The notes: generated by a model not told the origin, from the sequence alone. A stretch of 64,000 nucleotides of DNA from Aurantiochytrium sp. KH105 (GCA_003116975.1 BGKB01000034.1:1-64000); one strand, 5' to 3'. Numbered from the stretch's first letter, positions 9,896 to 20,270 are shown. Translations and numbers: made by a program.

Positions 9896-12800
9896 TTAAG
9901 ACTGAGGGTCAGCCGTCATGAATTCCAAGAGCCCCTTGGGATAATCAAGCTCTGGAAACTTTTCACTCGCAGCAGTAATCACATCGACGGCACCCATATT
10001 CAAAAGATCCTGCTTCACAGCAGGGCTGCTAGCCAGGGTCCAAAGCGTGCCGCAGGCCTTCTTCTGCACCGTGGAAACGTCGCTATGAACGCGCATCGCT
10101 TCAACGAGCTCCTTGGCAAGCCCCGCCTCTTGGCCCAAGATAATCTGGTTGCGAGTATTCTTGAGCGCCAGGTTGCACACTGCCCAGCACACCATTTCCA
10201 CAATTCTGGCATTATCTCGGTGAGCGCGAAGCACCGTCACAAGGTCGTTTCCTACCTTTAGTTCTTGCCCGAAAATGACCTTGTTGCGCCCATTCTCAAA
10301 GGCAAGGCTACCAATGGCGCCACACGCGTACTTGAGAACTTCGACATCTTCCGGGTGCGCACGCATGGCTGCAATGACATCCTTACCGACCCCCACCTCT
10401 TGCACGAGAATTTCCTCGTTGCGCTGGTCAGCAAGGTTGCACAAGGCCCAGCAGGCCATCTCCTGGACCACTGCGTCTGTGGGGTGTCCGCGCATGGCCT
10501 GCGCAATGCTTTGCCCGCAACCAACTTCTTGCACCAAGATCTCCTTGTTGCGATTGTTCCTTGCCAAGCTGCCCAACGCTGCGCAGGCATAGTTCTGGAT
10601 CTCGCCGTCGTCCACGTGCGCCTCCATTGTTGCGACGATCGTCCGGCCTGCGTCGAGCTCTTGGCCCAGAATCACGCGATTGTCCTTGTTTGCGGCAAGA
10701 TTCCACAACAGTCCGCAGGCGTTCTCCTGGATGTCGCCATCGTCGATGTGCGAACGCATCGCCGCCAAGGCTGCGCCGCCGGCCTCGAGCGTCTGGCCCA
10801 GCCTGACTCGGTTCTGCTCATCCAAGGCAAGATTCTGCAGCGCGCCGCAGCCGAATTCTTGCACATCACCATCCTTTTCGTGCGCCCGCATGGCTGTCAA
10901 AATTTCTAGCCCTGCGTTTAGGTCCTGCCCGAGGATCTCCTTGTTACGGTCGTTTAAAGACAGGTTCTGCAATGCCAGACATGCATTCTTTTGCACATCG
11001 GCATCGCCGGGGTGTGCGCGCATGGCTTCCAGCAGCTCCTTGCCCAAGCTCATTTCTTGAACCAGAATACCGCGAATGCGATTTGACGATTGCGCAAAGG
11101 TGCCAACCACGCGGCACGCAGCGCTCTGCAGGCCGGCCTCTTCTGGGTAGACCTGTAGCAGGCCTTGTGCTAGGTCTGCCAGCTGGTACGAATCGACAGC
11201 CGCCTTGCGCGAGGACTCGCCACCGGGGCCTGACAAGGCATAGCGCAATACCCACAGCGCGCTCGTGAGCACCTCAATATCCTGATCACCATCCATGACG
11301 CGCTGTAGTTCCAAAAGCAGGCCTCGTGATCTCACCTCATTGCGGAGCACCTCCGTTTCCTCGTCCGCCTCGAACTCCTGCCTGAGCGCACCGTGCAAGG
11401 ATTCGAGCGTGCGCAATCTCACGTCCGAGTCCTGCTTCAGTGCTTCCACGAGGCTTCGAATCGACTGCACATTGGCCCCCGACGACGGTGCGAAGCCTCG
11501 CGCCTGGATAATCATCTTGCGATTCTTGAGGTCCTCAACAACACTCTTCACATCCCCGTCAGGGCTTGCAGTGTCGCCTCCTCCCGCTCCCGCGATTGTT
11601 GAGACTGCTGCTATTGCCGGCGCAGTTGCGGCTGCAATTGTTGCGGCGAGCGCTGACGTAAATGAGGCTGCCTGAGGCGTTTGCTGCGTCCTTGCTCCCA
11701 TGGATGACCGCGGCGCCGAGGACCTGCGCCTCGACATCGATCTTCGGGCAGATGAGCGGGAAGCGAGAGTGGCCGCCGAGGCGGCTGTGGCTGCCGCGGC
11801 CGCGGCCTCGACATCGACGTCTTCCTTCTTGCCTTTCGCAGTGGCTGCTGCTGTCGCGACTTTTGCTGCAGAGGCAGCTGCAGCAGCAGCAGGTGATGGC
11901 GCCTTTTCTACGGCGCCATCAATAGACGCAGCATCATCGTCGTCGTCATTACTCTTGGAAGAAGATGTAAAAACCGAAACAATACCTCGAATGACACGTT
12001 TCGAGCGTCGCTGGCTCTTGGTACCACGCGTCGAGAAATATTGCAGTACCTCGGAGGCCCTTGGCCTATGCTGCGCATCGTGATCCCAGCATTGTTCAAT
12101 CACGGCGGGCATCCACGGCAGAATGCCCCCACGCTTGCGCGAGACCTTGGGCCTCTCACCGCGCAGAACCTGGTCCTCAAGATCTACAGTAGACTCCGCG
12201 TGAGCGTAAGGTGGCTCCCCATGGTACATTTCCCACATAATCATTGCCAAGGAAAAGATATCAGCGCACGATGTCCATTGTGCCGGCGGCTGCAAGACCT
12301 CCGGAGCCATGTACAGCGATTTGCCGCGTCTCGCATCTTCCACCTCATCATCTGCATCGCCGTACCGTGACATAATTCCATTGTCACGGACGCTTGACTG
12401 CGTCAAGCCAAAGTTGGCTAGCTTGACGAGACCCAAATCGTGGCTCAAGAGTACATTCGTCGGCTTGAGGTCGTGGTGGATGACTGCATTTGCGTGCAAG
12501 TACGCGAGACCCCGCGACACACCGCGCAAAATGGCTTCGCGGTCCTCCGCGCTCAGCTCGTACGACTCGGCGACTTCAGTCTCGTACAGTAGGTCTTCGA
12601 GGGACATGTCGCAAAGATCCATCATCAAGTAAAAGCGCCGGTCCAGGACGCAGGTACCCAACAAACGCACAATGTTCTCATGTCGGAGCCCCTGCCAGCG
12701 CTCGGCCTCCAGGAGCAACGCACGCCTCGCTCGAAGCTTTTGCCGACTTTTCTTCGACGACCCTGGCCGGACTCGTTTCAGTGCGACACGCACTTCCACA

Positions 12801-13615
12801 TGCTCTTCCTCTCCAGACATCCTCGTGCCCATCCCAGAGAGCACCTGCGTGAAGCGCCCTTCGCCAAGCACTTGCTCGGGATCGTCCACAATGAGCATGT
12901 CGGATCGCAAGGTCGCAGCTTCTGCCTCTTGCGCCTCGACGAGGCTCGCCACGATCCGCCGCATGGCGCGACGTTCCTTGCGGGTCCCAAGGTTGCCCTG
13001 CAGCACGGCTCCGGTGTCGATCTTGGGCTGCTCCTCGAGCAGGCCCAAGATGATTTCCAGGCTGCTCTTGCTCACACCTTCCTGCTCACGCAAAAGCCCT
13101 AGGCCCTCTGCGAGCTCGAGGCGGTCATCCTCGGCGTCCTTTTTGGTGTCAGCTTCCCAGTCGTCGAGGACATCGGTCGCGGCGTCTCGAGAGCTCCGTT
13201 GTTTCGACACGCGCCTGCTGGCTTGTTTGGCCTTGCCCGGACTTCGCGCGAGCAGCACATCAGCGTCGAGCTTGCACCTTTCGAGCGCCTCCTTGATGCG
13301 CTGGTGAGCATCGGCGAGCGCGACGCGGCCCGCGCGTGCGTCCACGAGCTGCAGGACGCGCCCTGGCAGGACCGGGGCCCGCCCAAAGTACGGCTGCAAG
13401 ACTGCGATGGCCTCGCGCAGGTTTGCCTCCGCGCTCAAGAGGTGGGCCTGGGCCTCCGCGGGCCTCTCGCTGGCCTCCGCATGGCGCGCGAGCGCCTCCA
13501 GCGCGCGAGCGAGGGTCACCGCTCTCCGCGGCGCGCAGTCCTCGCCATCCTCCTCCACCAGGAGCCCCGCCGCTTCACGGGCGAGCATCGCCACGGCAGA
13601 CCCTCCGCTGGACAT
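9896..13615 (-). CDS. Protein kinase-like protein with armadillo repeats (NFG in place of DFG)
   Basis: 1239 residues from the ATG at 13615. An upstream in-frame ATG at 13789 would add 58 residues of Ala/Gly/Arg-rich sequence that looks like leader. Residues ~10-120 form an alpha-helical MIT/TPR-like segment. The kinase domain (~240-540) has a glycine loop GEGRFTQV, ALK lysine, HHDLKPTN catalytic loop, MAPEVL and a DIFSLAMIMWE helix. The magnesium-binding DFG is replaced by NFG (codons GCC AAC TTT GGC, residue ~400), so catalysis may be weak or lost. An Ala/Ser-rich linker follows. Residues ~770-1235 are about ten armadillo repeats of ~42 residues with the pattern AMRAHPxDxxVQxxACxALxNL, like the repeats in LRRK-type proteins. 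Partner and pathway unknown. Confidence 0.88.
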   Translation of the reverse strand: MSSGGSAVAMLAREAAGLLVEEDGEDCAPRRAVTLARALEALARHAEASERPAEAQAHLLSAEANLREAIAVLQPYFGRAPVLPGRVLQLVDARAGRVALADAHQRIKEALERCKLDADVLLARSPGKAKQASRRVSKQRSSRDAATDVLDDWEADTKKDAEDDRLELAEGLGLLREQEGVSKSSLEIILGLLEEQPKIDTGAVLQGNLGTRKERRAMRRIVASLVEAQEAEAATLRSDMLIVDDPEQVLGEGRFTQVLSGMGTRMSGEEEHVEVRVALKRVRPGSSKKSRQKLRARRALLLEAERWQGLRHENIVRLLGTCVLDRRFYLMMDLCDMSLEDLLYETEVAESYELSAEDREAILRGVSRGLAYLHANAVIHHDLKPTNVLLSHDLGLVKLANFGLTQSSVRDNGIMSRYGDADDEVEDARRGKSLYMAPEVLQPPAQWTSCADIFSLAMIMWEMYHGEPPYAHAESTVDLEDQVLRGERPKVSRKRGGILPWMPAVIEQCWDHDAQHRPRASEVLQYFSTRGTKSQRRSKRVIRGIVSVFTSSSKSNDDDDDAASIDGAVEKAPSPAAAAAASAAKVATAAATAKGKKEDVDVEAAAAAATAASAATLASRSSARRSMSRRRSSAPRSSMGARTQQTPQAASFTSALAATIAAATAPAIAAVSTIAGAGGGDTASPDGDVKSVVEDLKNRKMIIQARGFAPSSGANVQSIRSLVEALKQDSDVRLRTLESLHGALRQEFEADEETEVLRNEVRSRGLLLELQRVMDGDQDIEVLTSALWVLRYALSGPGGESSRKAAVDSYQLADLAQGLLQVYPEEAGLQSAACRVVGTFAQSSNRIRGILVQEMSLGKELLEAMRAHPGDADVQKNACLALQNLSLNDRNKEILGQDLNAGLEILTAMRAHEKDGDVQEFGCGALQNLALDEQNRVRLGQTLEAGGAALAAMRSHIDDGDIQENACGLLWNLAANKDNRVILGQELDAGRTIVATMEAHVDDGEIQNYACAALGSLARNNRNKEILVQEVGCGQSIAQAMRGHPTDAVVQEMACWALCNLADQRNEEILVQEVGVGKDVIAAMRAHPEDVEVLKYACGAIGSLAFENGRNKVIFGQELKVGNDLVTVLRAHRDNARIVEMVCWAVCNLALKNTRNQIILGQEAGLAKELVEAMRVHSDVSTVQKKACGTLWTLASSPAVKQDLLNMGAVDVITAASEKFPELDYPKGLLEFMTADPQS

Positions 13616-14018
13616 CGCGCTCCTCGCTCCTCGCTCCGCGCCACCCCGCCCCGCGCCCGCGCGCCCGCGCGCCGCACCGCGCGCTGCGGCTCCACGGACT
13701 TGGACTTTTGGCGCGTGCAGCAGGAATCGGCGAATCAAGGTGAAGGCACCCGAAGCGAGGCACCCAAAACAGGGCGCCGCGTGATGCACTCATTCGAGCC
13801 GAGCCAGCGTTCGTTTTACTGGAGGTCTACTATCTTTATCTTTCTTCTTTTCTTTTCTGAGAGAAACAAAGGCTTTGCGAGCAGGGTTTGCCCAGCGTGA
13901 TTTGTCGACCCGAGTTCGCCCGAGGCTGAGACTTTTTGACTTTGTCTTCTACCTTAGCTGTCATGAAGGCTTGCCAACGAGCAATCGACTATAGGGCGCT
14001 AGGGTAATAAAGACTTCT
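13616..14018. other. Intergenic / 5' leader of kinase gene
   Basis: The first 174 bases could be translated as an N-terminal extension of the kinase protein (ATG at 13789) but are more likely leader. The rest separates it from the DZIP1 stop codon at 14019. No other gene seen. Confidence 0.5.
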
Positions 14019-17000
14019 TTACTTGTGATCATCGTCAGCATGAGCAGCAGCAGGGGCGGACGCTGAGGGCTGCGACGCGGACGAGGACTCGATGACAAAG
14101 TCCCAGCGCATGGCGGCCAGATCCGAGGCCCCCACCTCGGAGATCGCGACCACCGCTTGTGATGATGCTTGCGCTGCGAATGACTTTCGAGGCAGCGACG
14201 CTAGACTGGCATTGCCTTCGGAATAGATCGTCGGCGAGTCCTTTGCCTCTTCTTGCTCTTGTCCTTGGTGCTCTGCATCATCTGCGCCGCTGCTTATCTC
14301 GGCCAAGCGAGCGCCCTTTCCTGCTGATTGCTGCGCAGAAACCTTCAATCCAGGCCCTTGCTCCTCCGCAAGTGATACTCTTGTCATTTGATCTTCGTCG
14401 TCTTTGGCCTCTTCTCCTCGCACATCGCGGGCGGAGATACGCGCTGGAAGATCATCAGAATTGTTTGCCTGCGATTGCGATGCTTCAAGCGGTAAATCTC
14501 CCTCGCTCAAAAGATGCTTCTCTTCACGAGAAATGAGATTGATGTCTTCCCCGTTCGCGTCCTCGATTTCGTCATGCGTGAGAGTAGTTCCCTTGGCCTG
14601 TACACTGTTGCCTTGGGTTTCATCCTCCACAAGAGATTCATCGCTGCTAAAGTCTTGTTCATGAGCCTCGCTTTCGTCGGCAATGCGCTGGTCTTCCTTG
14701 GCATCGAGGTCGCGCTTTTCCTCCTTCTCGTCGAGTTCTTTATCCTTCTTACCTTCACCGACAGACTCGCCCGTTCCGTCAATAAGAGAGTGAGCCTCCA
14801 CCTCTTCCTCCGCTTCCTCTCCTTTACTTTGCGCTTGCTTTTCGACAGCAAAGCCATCTTTATCCTCTGCGGTATCATTGTTGTCGTCGTCGCGAAAGAC
14901 TATATTCTGAGCACGCGTGGTGGCACTTGCAAAGTCTGCGCTGACAGTCAAGTTATCTCGATCGCTAGCCTGCTGATTGCCGTCCTTGCCCTGATGCATC
15001 ATGACTTTTTCCTCGGATACGATCGAGCGAGACGAGTTTTCAGGCGAGAGGTTAGTCTCTTCTTCTGTAGCGCAAAGCTCTTGACTCGCACCGTTCGTAG
15101 CCGTTTGCTGGGCGTCGCCTGAAACGACGCGCTGGCTTTGAAAGACTTGCTTCTTTGACTCGTTCGCAGTCGAGACCTCGACTTGCCCGAGCTGATCACT
15201 CTCCAAAGGCCGTAGATTTTGCTCGGGCTTGCTCGTCAGATTTCGCGGGCGTGGGGCGCGTGCAGTCTGTGGTTTCGGAGGCAAAGGAAGTGGGGAGGGC
15301 TCGGAGGAATCGGATTCTTCTTCAGCCTGGGTGCTTGTTGTATCAGGCTCAGCACCAAAGTCTCTCGTCGCCTCAAAGTCTCGCGTCGTCCGGACACGAT
15401 TGACATCCCACAAGCCGTCTTCGCCCCCTTGACCCTGCAATGCGTTGTCTTCGCTCCGATCCTGACGGCTCTCGGCAGCCCAAGAGGCAATAGCGCGAGA
15501 TGTCCCTTCGTCCTCGCTTTCGTCCCCGGCTGCTTGTGGTGACGAGGTCTTTGCTTCGTCGCGCAATGATGGTGATGGTGATGGTGATGGTGATGGTGAT
15601 GATGAAATGCTTGCAAAAGGTTGATCAACCTGGAGTTGGAGAAACGAAGGCTGCTGCACGACCGGAGGACGCTCCCGCGGTTGTACTTTGTGCCGTTCAG
15701 AGATGGGAACCATTGCGTCGCGCAAGAGAACGTCACGTGGTTGAGGGAACTCATCTTCGTATGCCTGCAAATCCTCTGCTGCAGGAGGCTTGTAAAAAGC
15801 ATCTGTAAGGTCGCTGGTGAGCTTTTGAACAGCACGTAAGGCCTTTGTGAAACCCTCTTGCGGCTGATTACGTCTCGCCACCTCAATTTGCCGCTGGAGA
15901 TGCACCCGCTGCTCGTCGTCCAAGACGTCCAGCGCTGGCAGCGAAGCGTCGAAACGAGCCATTCGAGTGTATAACTGCCTACGGGCCTCGTCGAGCTGAG
16001 CGTGGATCTCGGTGGCGCTGTGATCCCAGCGAGAACGAACGTGCGGCTTCTCGGGCAGCGGTGCATGATCCATTGCCTGGGCACCGACTTTGAACCGCGA
16101 TGAGAGAATCGCAGCCTTGCCATCTATTACAGTTTCCGCCTCGGCCATGGCATCTCGCTCGGCCTCGGTAATAGTGTCTTCGCGCTGCGCGTGCAAATAC
16201 TGCAGAGCGATCTGCTGCACGAGGGCCTCAGGAATGGGCTTGGCCTCAAGTTCGTCTGGACCCACCATATTGGCGACGTGCCGCGCCACTGCCTGTTTGG
16301 GGGAAGCCGGTGCTTCTTGACTCAATGCCTCTTGCTCGCTGATCGATTGCACAAGATCTCTCTTGGCTTGGAGGAGCGAGGCATCTCTTGCGTGCACGTG
16401 AAGACGAGCAAACGCGCGACCGGACCGTATTTTGTTGTGATTGCGAACCAGACTTGCAAGCGAGCGGCAAAAGTTTGCCACAATCGCCGCCCGAAAGCGT
16501 TGCGTTGCAATATCCGCGTCGTCTTGATGATCGCGATGAGACGTCGACGAGCGGGACGAGCTTGACGAGGATACCACGGATGGAGATGACGAGCGGGAGA
16601 GCGCAGTTGAACCCGAGGCCGAGGCTGCGCGTTCGAGCTGTTGCGCACGATGATGCTGCAGTTCCCTTTCTAGCATGGCAAGTCGATTCTGCTGGTCTTC
16701 TTGAAGCTTGCGTGCCTCCGCCCGTCGTGTGGCGGCCGCCTCGTCCTCTCTTTCCCTAGCAGTCCATTGCAAGGTGCGAAAGACCTCGAGCTTGGCCTCG
16801 AGCCCGGCGATACGCTGCTCGTAGCCGAGTTGCTGCGTCGAGAGACGTGCCTCGTATTGAGCTTCTACGCGCTCTTCGTGGGCGCGACGATCCGCCTTGA
16901 GAGTTTCGAGCTGCTCGATGTGCATTTTGCGTTCAGACGCACGCGTCTCTTCGATGGCCTCCCGCACAGCCGACTCGCGCTCCTTGACTGCGGCAAGTAA

Positions 17001-17813
17001 AGCTTGCTGCATTTTTTCGAGCGCGTCTTCTGTCGAGGCCTCGTTTGCCCTATTCGGTTCGAGATTTTCCGCCTCTTCGGGCATGAAGGTGTGCTTGCGT
17101 CGGGCGCAGTGGCGCCGAAGAAACTCCCGCGAGCTAAAGGTCTTTCCACAAGTGCCACAAACGGAGGCTTCGAGACCCGGGGCATCGAGGCCGGCGCCTG
17201 CGCGCGTCCCCGCAAGCGCCTTTGCCAAAGTTTCCTTCATTGAAGCACCACCGGGGCCATGCACAGTCAGCACGTACTCAAAGGTCGCGAGAGCTTTGCG
17301 CTTTTGGCGAATTTCTTTGCGCAGCCTATCGTTTTCATCCGCAAGGACGCCATTGTCCTCGGCGAGCTGGTTTGCGTCCGCGCTTGCGTCCCGAGCGTCA
17401 GCGCGCGCGGCATCGACCTGCGCAAAAAGAGCGTTTTCCAGATTGAGAAGATACTCGATGATGAGCTGCGCAACGCGAAAGGCTTTGACAATGTTTTGGT
17501 CCGAAAGGCCTTGCAAGTCTCCGACCTTGAGGTTGCAGAAAGCGATATTCTCGAGCATTTCCTGCAGTGCCCCAACGTCTACCTTTTCAACAATTTGCGT
17601 CAGGTCTAGCCGCGCGAGTCGACGCACGTTCAACTTGCCGTGTCTCTGTTGAAAGGTGAACGCTTGCAGCCAGTCTTCCTCGATTTCCTCGTGCTCGAGT
17701 TCACTCGCGACTTCGCGCTCGCCTTCCTCAAGTTGTCGCCTCATTTTGCTGCGCAGTTCATGCAACGCCTCGGCCTCCGCAAAGCCCTCACGCGAGTCCC
17801 CTCTTCGCAGCAT
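14019..17813 (-). CDS. DZIP1: DZIP1/Iguana-like ciliary coiled-coil zinc-finger protein
   Basis: 1264 residues from the ATG at 17813, the first ATG after an in-frame stop at 17859-17861. Residues ~30-130 match the DZIP1 N-terminal domain (AFTFQQRHGKLNVRRLARLD, IVEKVDVGALQEMLENIAFC, VAQLIIEYLLNLE). A single C2H2 finger follows near residue 218 (CGTCGKTFSSREFLRRHC), as in DZIP1. Then come long coiled coils and an acidic, Ser-rich C-terminal half. The Ser-Pro run at 15568-15606 is coded by a GATGGT hexamer repeat. DZIP1 proteins act at the ciliary base in ciliogenesis, so this organism probably builds cilia or flagella at some life stage. The C-terminal half is poorly conserved and could have been missed by similarity searches. 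Confidence 0.85.
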   Translation of the reverse strand: MLRRGDSREGFAEAEALHELRSKMRRQLEEGEREVASELEHEEIEEDWLQAFTFQQRHGKLNVRRLARLDLTQIVEKVDVGALQEMLENIAFCNLKVGDLQGLSDQNIVKAFRVAQLIIEYLLNLENALFAQVDAARADARDASADANQLAEDNGVLADENDRLRKEIRQKRKALATFEYVLTVHGPGGASMKETLAKALAGTRAGAGLDAPGLEASVCGTCGKTFSSREFLRRHCARRKHTFMPEEAENLEPNRANEASTEDALEKMQQALLAAVKERESAVREAIEETRASERKMHIEQLETLKADRRAHEERVEAQYEARLSTQQLGYEQRIAGLEAKLEVFRTLQWTAREREDEAAATRRAEARKLQEDQQNRLAMLERELQHHRAQQLERAASASGSTALSRSSSPSVVSSSSSSRSSTSHRDHQDDADIATQRFRAAIVANFCRSLASLVRNHNKIRSGRAFARLHVHARDASLLQAKRDLVQSISEQEALSQEAPASPKQAVARHVANMVGPDELEAKPIPEALVQQIALQYLHAQREDTITEAERDAMAEAETVIDGKAAILSSRFKVGAQAMDHAPLPEKPHVRSRWDHSATEIHAQLDEARRQLYTRMARFDASLPALDVLDDEQRVHLQRQIEVARRNQPQEGFTKALRAVQKLTSDLTDAFYKPPAAEDLQAYEDEFPQPRDVLLRDAMVPISERHKVQPRERPPVVQQPSFLQLQVDQPFASISSSPSPSPSPSPSLRDEAKTSSPQAAGDESEDEGTSRAIASWAAESRQDRSEDNALQGQGGEDGLWDVNRVRTTRDFEATRDFGAEPDTTSTQAEEESDSSEPSPLPLPPKPQTARAPRPRNLTSKPEQNLRPLESDQLGQVEVSTANESKKQVFQSQRVVSGDAQQTATNGASQELCATEEETNLSPENSSRSIVSEEKVMMHQGKDGNQQASDRDNLTVSADFASATTRAQNIVFRDDDNNDTAEDKDGFAVEKQAQSKGEEAEEEVEAHSLIDGTGESVGEGKKDKELDEKEEKRDLDAKEDQRIADESEAHEQDFSSDESLVEDETQGNSVQAKGTTLTHDEIEDANGEDINLISREEKHLLSEGDLPLEASQSQANNSDDLPARISARDVRGEEAKDDEDQMTRVSLAEEQGPGLKVSAQQSAGKGARLAEISSGADDAEHQGQEQEEAKDSPTIYSEGNASLASLPRKSFAAQASSQAVVAISEVGASDLAAMRWDFVIESSSASQPSASAPAAAHADDDHK
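15568..15606. repeat. GATGGT hexamer microsatellite inside DZIP1
   Basis: About six GATGGT units encoding alternating Ser-Pro on the minus strand. Confidence 0.85.
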
Positions 17814-18753
17814 GTGTCTCTTGTTTATCTCTCTCTTTCTCTCTCTCTCTCTCAATCTCTACGGCGGCAGCGGCAATGACGACGTCGAGAGCGACAACAA
17901 GGAGCTTTAGCTAGCTTTCTTGTCGTGGAGACGCGTATTACTGCAGCGTGGATGTCTTCTGGCCCTGCCGCTCCGGACGGGCTCCGTGCTGTCTCGTGCC
18001 GTTTGGGCCTCTCCTCGTCTAAAAAACCTTGCCCTGCCCCCCTGCTGCGCGCACGAGCGCGCGTGTACGTTGATGTGAGCGCGAGCGTGGACGAGGACGA
18101 GGACGAGGACGTGCGCCAGCCCACGCTGCGCCCGCCACTCGGCAACGGCCGTGCGCGCCGGCGCAGCGGCTCGCTCGATGCGGGTCTGGCCCACCAAGCT
18201 GAGACCACCTTCCTTGCTCACAGTGTTGGGCCGCTCAACGCCCGTGCCGCTCCTCGCCGCCGCCCCTCCGTTCCAGAGGCCGGCCCAGCGGGCTCTTCGA
18301 TAGGCCGCTTTCGCTGCGGCTGCAGGTCGCCTGCGCGCTGCTGCCGCTGATTGTGTCATTGTGCGCGGGGCCGGGCTCGAGGGCTCGGCGATGGGACGCA
18401 AGGCCCAACAACGTCAGTGCAGTGCAGTGCGGTGCAGTGCCAGTGCTGCCGCCTCTCAGTCGGCCCGCGAGGTGAGCTCAACGGAAACATTGCATGGCGC
18501 TCTATGGCGGAAGGCGCGACCAGGTCGGGCGCGACGCCTCGCAGCTAGCCCGCCGCGCCATCGGCAGCGGGCAGACAGCCGCGCCCGGCGCCCTCGCGCA
18601 GCGCAGCGCAGCGCGCGCAGTCGGGCCTCGGGCCTAGCGAGCGAGCGAGCGAGCGAGCGAGATTCTGCTTCCGAGCGTTGACGAAGACTTTTTGGGGGGG
18701 GAAGAAAGGGGACGAAGGGACCGACCGCCGACGTCGAGGGGCGTACTGACGCT
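17814..18753. other. Divergent promoter region between DZIP1 and the GPI-protein gene
   Basis: Roughly 0.94 kb. Contains a (CT)n tract at 17826-17853 just upstream of the DZIP1 ATG, a CAGTG-type repeat at 18415-18445 and a (GAGC)n tract at about 18636-18661. No gene recognised. Confidence 0.5.
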
Positions 18754-19398
18754 ATGAGCGCGAGATTACGCGCGGCGGCGACGCTCGTCGCGCTGGCGTG
18801 CATCGCCAGCGTCGGCGTGCGCGAAGCGGAGGGACTTCGGTGCTACAGAGCCAAGCAGGACTGCTTTCCAAGCTGCACATACGCTCTGGACGCGTGCGAG
18901 TTCGACTGGGGTGAGTCGAGCGGCAGCAGCAGCAGCAGCAGCAGCGATGTTAGCGACACCAACACAAGCACAATGTGCACGGAATCAGACGCAGGGACCC
19001 CAACCTGGGTCTGTGCGAGAAACTTTGAAGCTTGCAACACCACAGCCGAGTGCACGCTCGGGCTTGCACTCCCCACTGCAAATTGCTCAGACGCGGGCGC
19101 TGACCCAGACTTTTGCATCGAGACATGCTCTGGGGAGCAGGATGTTTGTGTCGACGAATTCCGTCATCCGCAAAACTCAAGGTTCGGCAAATCGGCCGTC
19201 TGGGGATTCGAAGAAGTCCACGTGCGAGGGTGTGCCTCCACGTGCGAGGCGCTCAACCAGTCCGCTGACACCGGCATTGGCGTCACGTGCTGCACCGACG
19301 ACCTTTGCAATACGAGCTCGCGCGCGAGCGTTGCACCTGTACTCTTGGTGGCATTGTGCATAATTCATGCCATCGCACTCGCACCTTCAACGCCATAG
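18754..19398 (+). CDS. Secreted, predicted GPI-anchored cysteine-rich protein with Ly6/uPAR-type ending
   Basis: 214 residues, ATG after GACGCT. Residues 1-27 are a signal peptide ending at AEG. About 20 cysteines follow, with several N-glycosylation sequons. Residues ~178-185 read CCTDDLCN, the hallmark C-terminal motif of Ly6/uPAR (three-finger) domains. Next come a small-residue stretch NTSSRAS and a hydrophobic tail (VAPVLLVALCIIHAIALA) with no charged end, typical of a GPI-attachment signal. A Ser run is coded by (AGC)n at 18923-18945. Cell-surface location is inferred. Cysteine number exceeds a single LU domain, so the N-terminal half may be a second or atypical module. Function unknown. 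Confidence 0.75.
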   Translation: MSARLRAAATLVALACIASVGVREAEGLRCYRAKQDCFPSCTYALDACEFDWGESSGSSSSSSSDVSDTNTSTMCTESDAGTPTWVCARNFEACNTTAECTLGLALPTANCSDAGADPDFCIETCSGEQDVCVDEFRHPQNSRFGKSAVWGFEEVHVRGCASTCEALNQSADTGIGVTCCTDDLCNTSSRASVAPVLLVALCIIHAIALAPSTP

Positions 19399-19616
19399 CA
19401 ACGTATATAAAAAAGAAAAAGATGATTAGATGGCTTTGTGAGAGAATGGAAGAACCATCTTCATCCTGACTGATTGTGAGGCCTTTTCGATGTAGGCTTC
19501 TTGCGACTACCAAAATCTATCAAGCAACTGGCCGGCTTTAATGATAACCTTCTATTACCTTACAGAAGGGTATCGGTGAACGAAAACTCGTGTCTCTGTA
19601 ATTCTTTACAGTCTAA
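19399..19616. other. Short intergenic, 3' side of GPI-protein gene
   Basis: A/T-rich (TATATAAAAAAG near 19404) and likely holds 3' end signals. CAGTCTAA at 19609-19616 borders the second MITE-like copy. Confidence 0.4.
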
Positions 19617-20270
19617 TTGACGATGCCCGTCACGATGAGCTACCCATCACCTTGACACCGAGTGGTAAACTGCTATAGCATCCACGCACAAGCAGATCCA
19701 AAGTGCACGCCCAGTGTGCGAACCGCAATGGGAACCGCACTCAATCCGCGTGCGATCCAAGATCGTACCCACTGCAATGATGCCGCCTTAACGAGGCCCC
19801 GCGTATCATTCCGTCAGTGAGTAATGCTGTCCTTGACGAAGGCCCAGCGCATTACTGGATAATGTCGCCTTGACGAAGGCCCAGCACATTATTCCATCAC
19901 CTTTAAATGCCGCTTTTGCACGAGCCCGCGCATTTCCTTTCACCATGCTGTTCACAGCATGAATCATAGTCTAAGCTGCACGAAGCTACGCATACGCGAG
20001 CTCTCGTCCGCCAGCAGACCCGAATCACCCGAGCACTCGAACCCAGTGCGAGTTCCGAGTTAACCGCTACCAGGGTGACCATTTGCAAGCGGGCTCTTCC
20101 TTATCGTTCGACTCCCTTGCAACCAAGGCAAACAACTACAGTTTCCGAGCAGCTGCGCGAGACTCCAACTTCTTCCTCCCCATCGCGCTACGCGCGGAGG
20201 GGAGATTTCTTTTACGTTTACATGAATCATCTTTGTTGCTCTTTCTTTCAATCAGACTTTGCGTCAACAA
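19617..20270 (+). mobile_element. MITE-like dispersed repeat, copy 2
   Basis: A 654 bp near-identical copy of the element at 7062-7719, same orientation, starting TTGACGATGCCCG and ending GCGTCAACAA. The terminal TTGACG/CGTCAA inverted repeat is intact here. Flanks CAGTCTAA (19609-19616) and CAGTCAGT (20271-20278) share only their first five bases, so the duplication is decayed or absent. No coding capacity. Confidence 0.75.

Noticed and set aside
17814-17855. 14-residue N-terminal extension of DZIP1
   Set aside because: It would start at TTG inside a CT repeat; the first ATG is at 17813.
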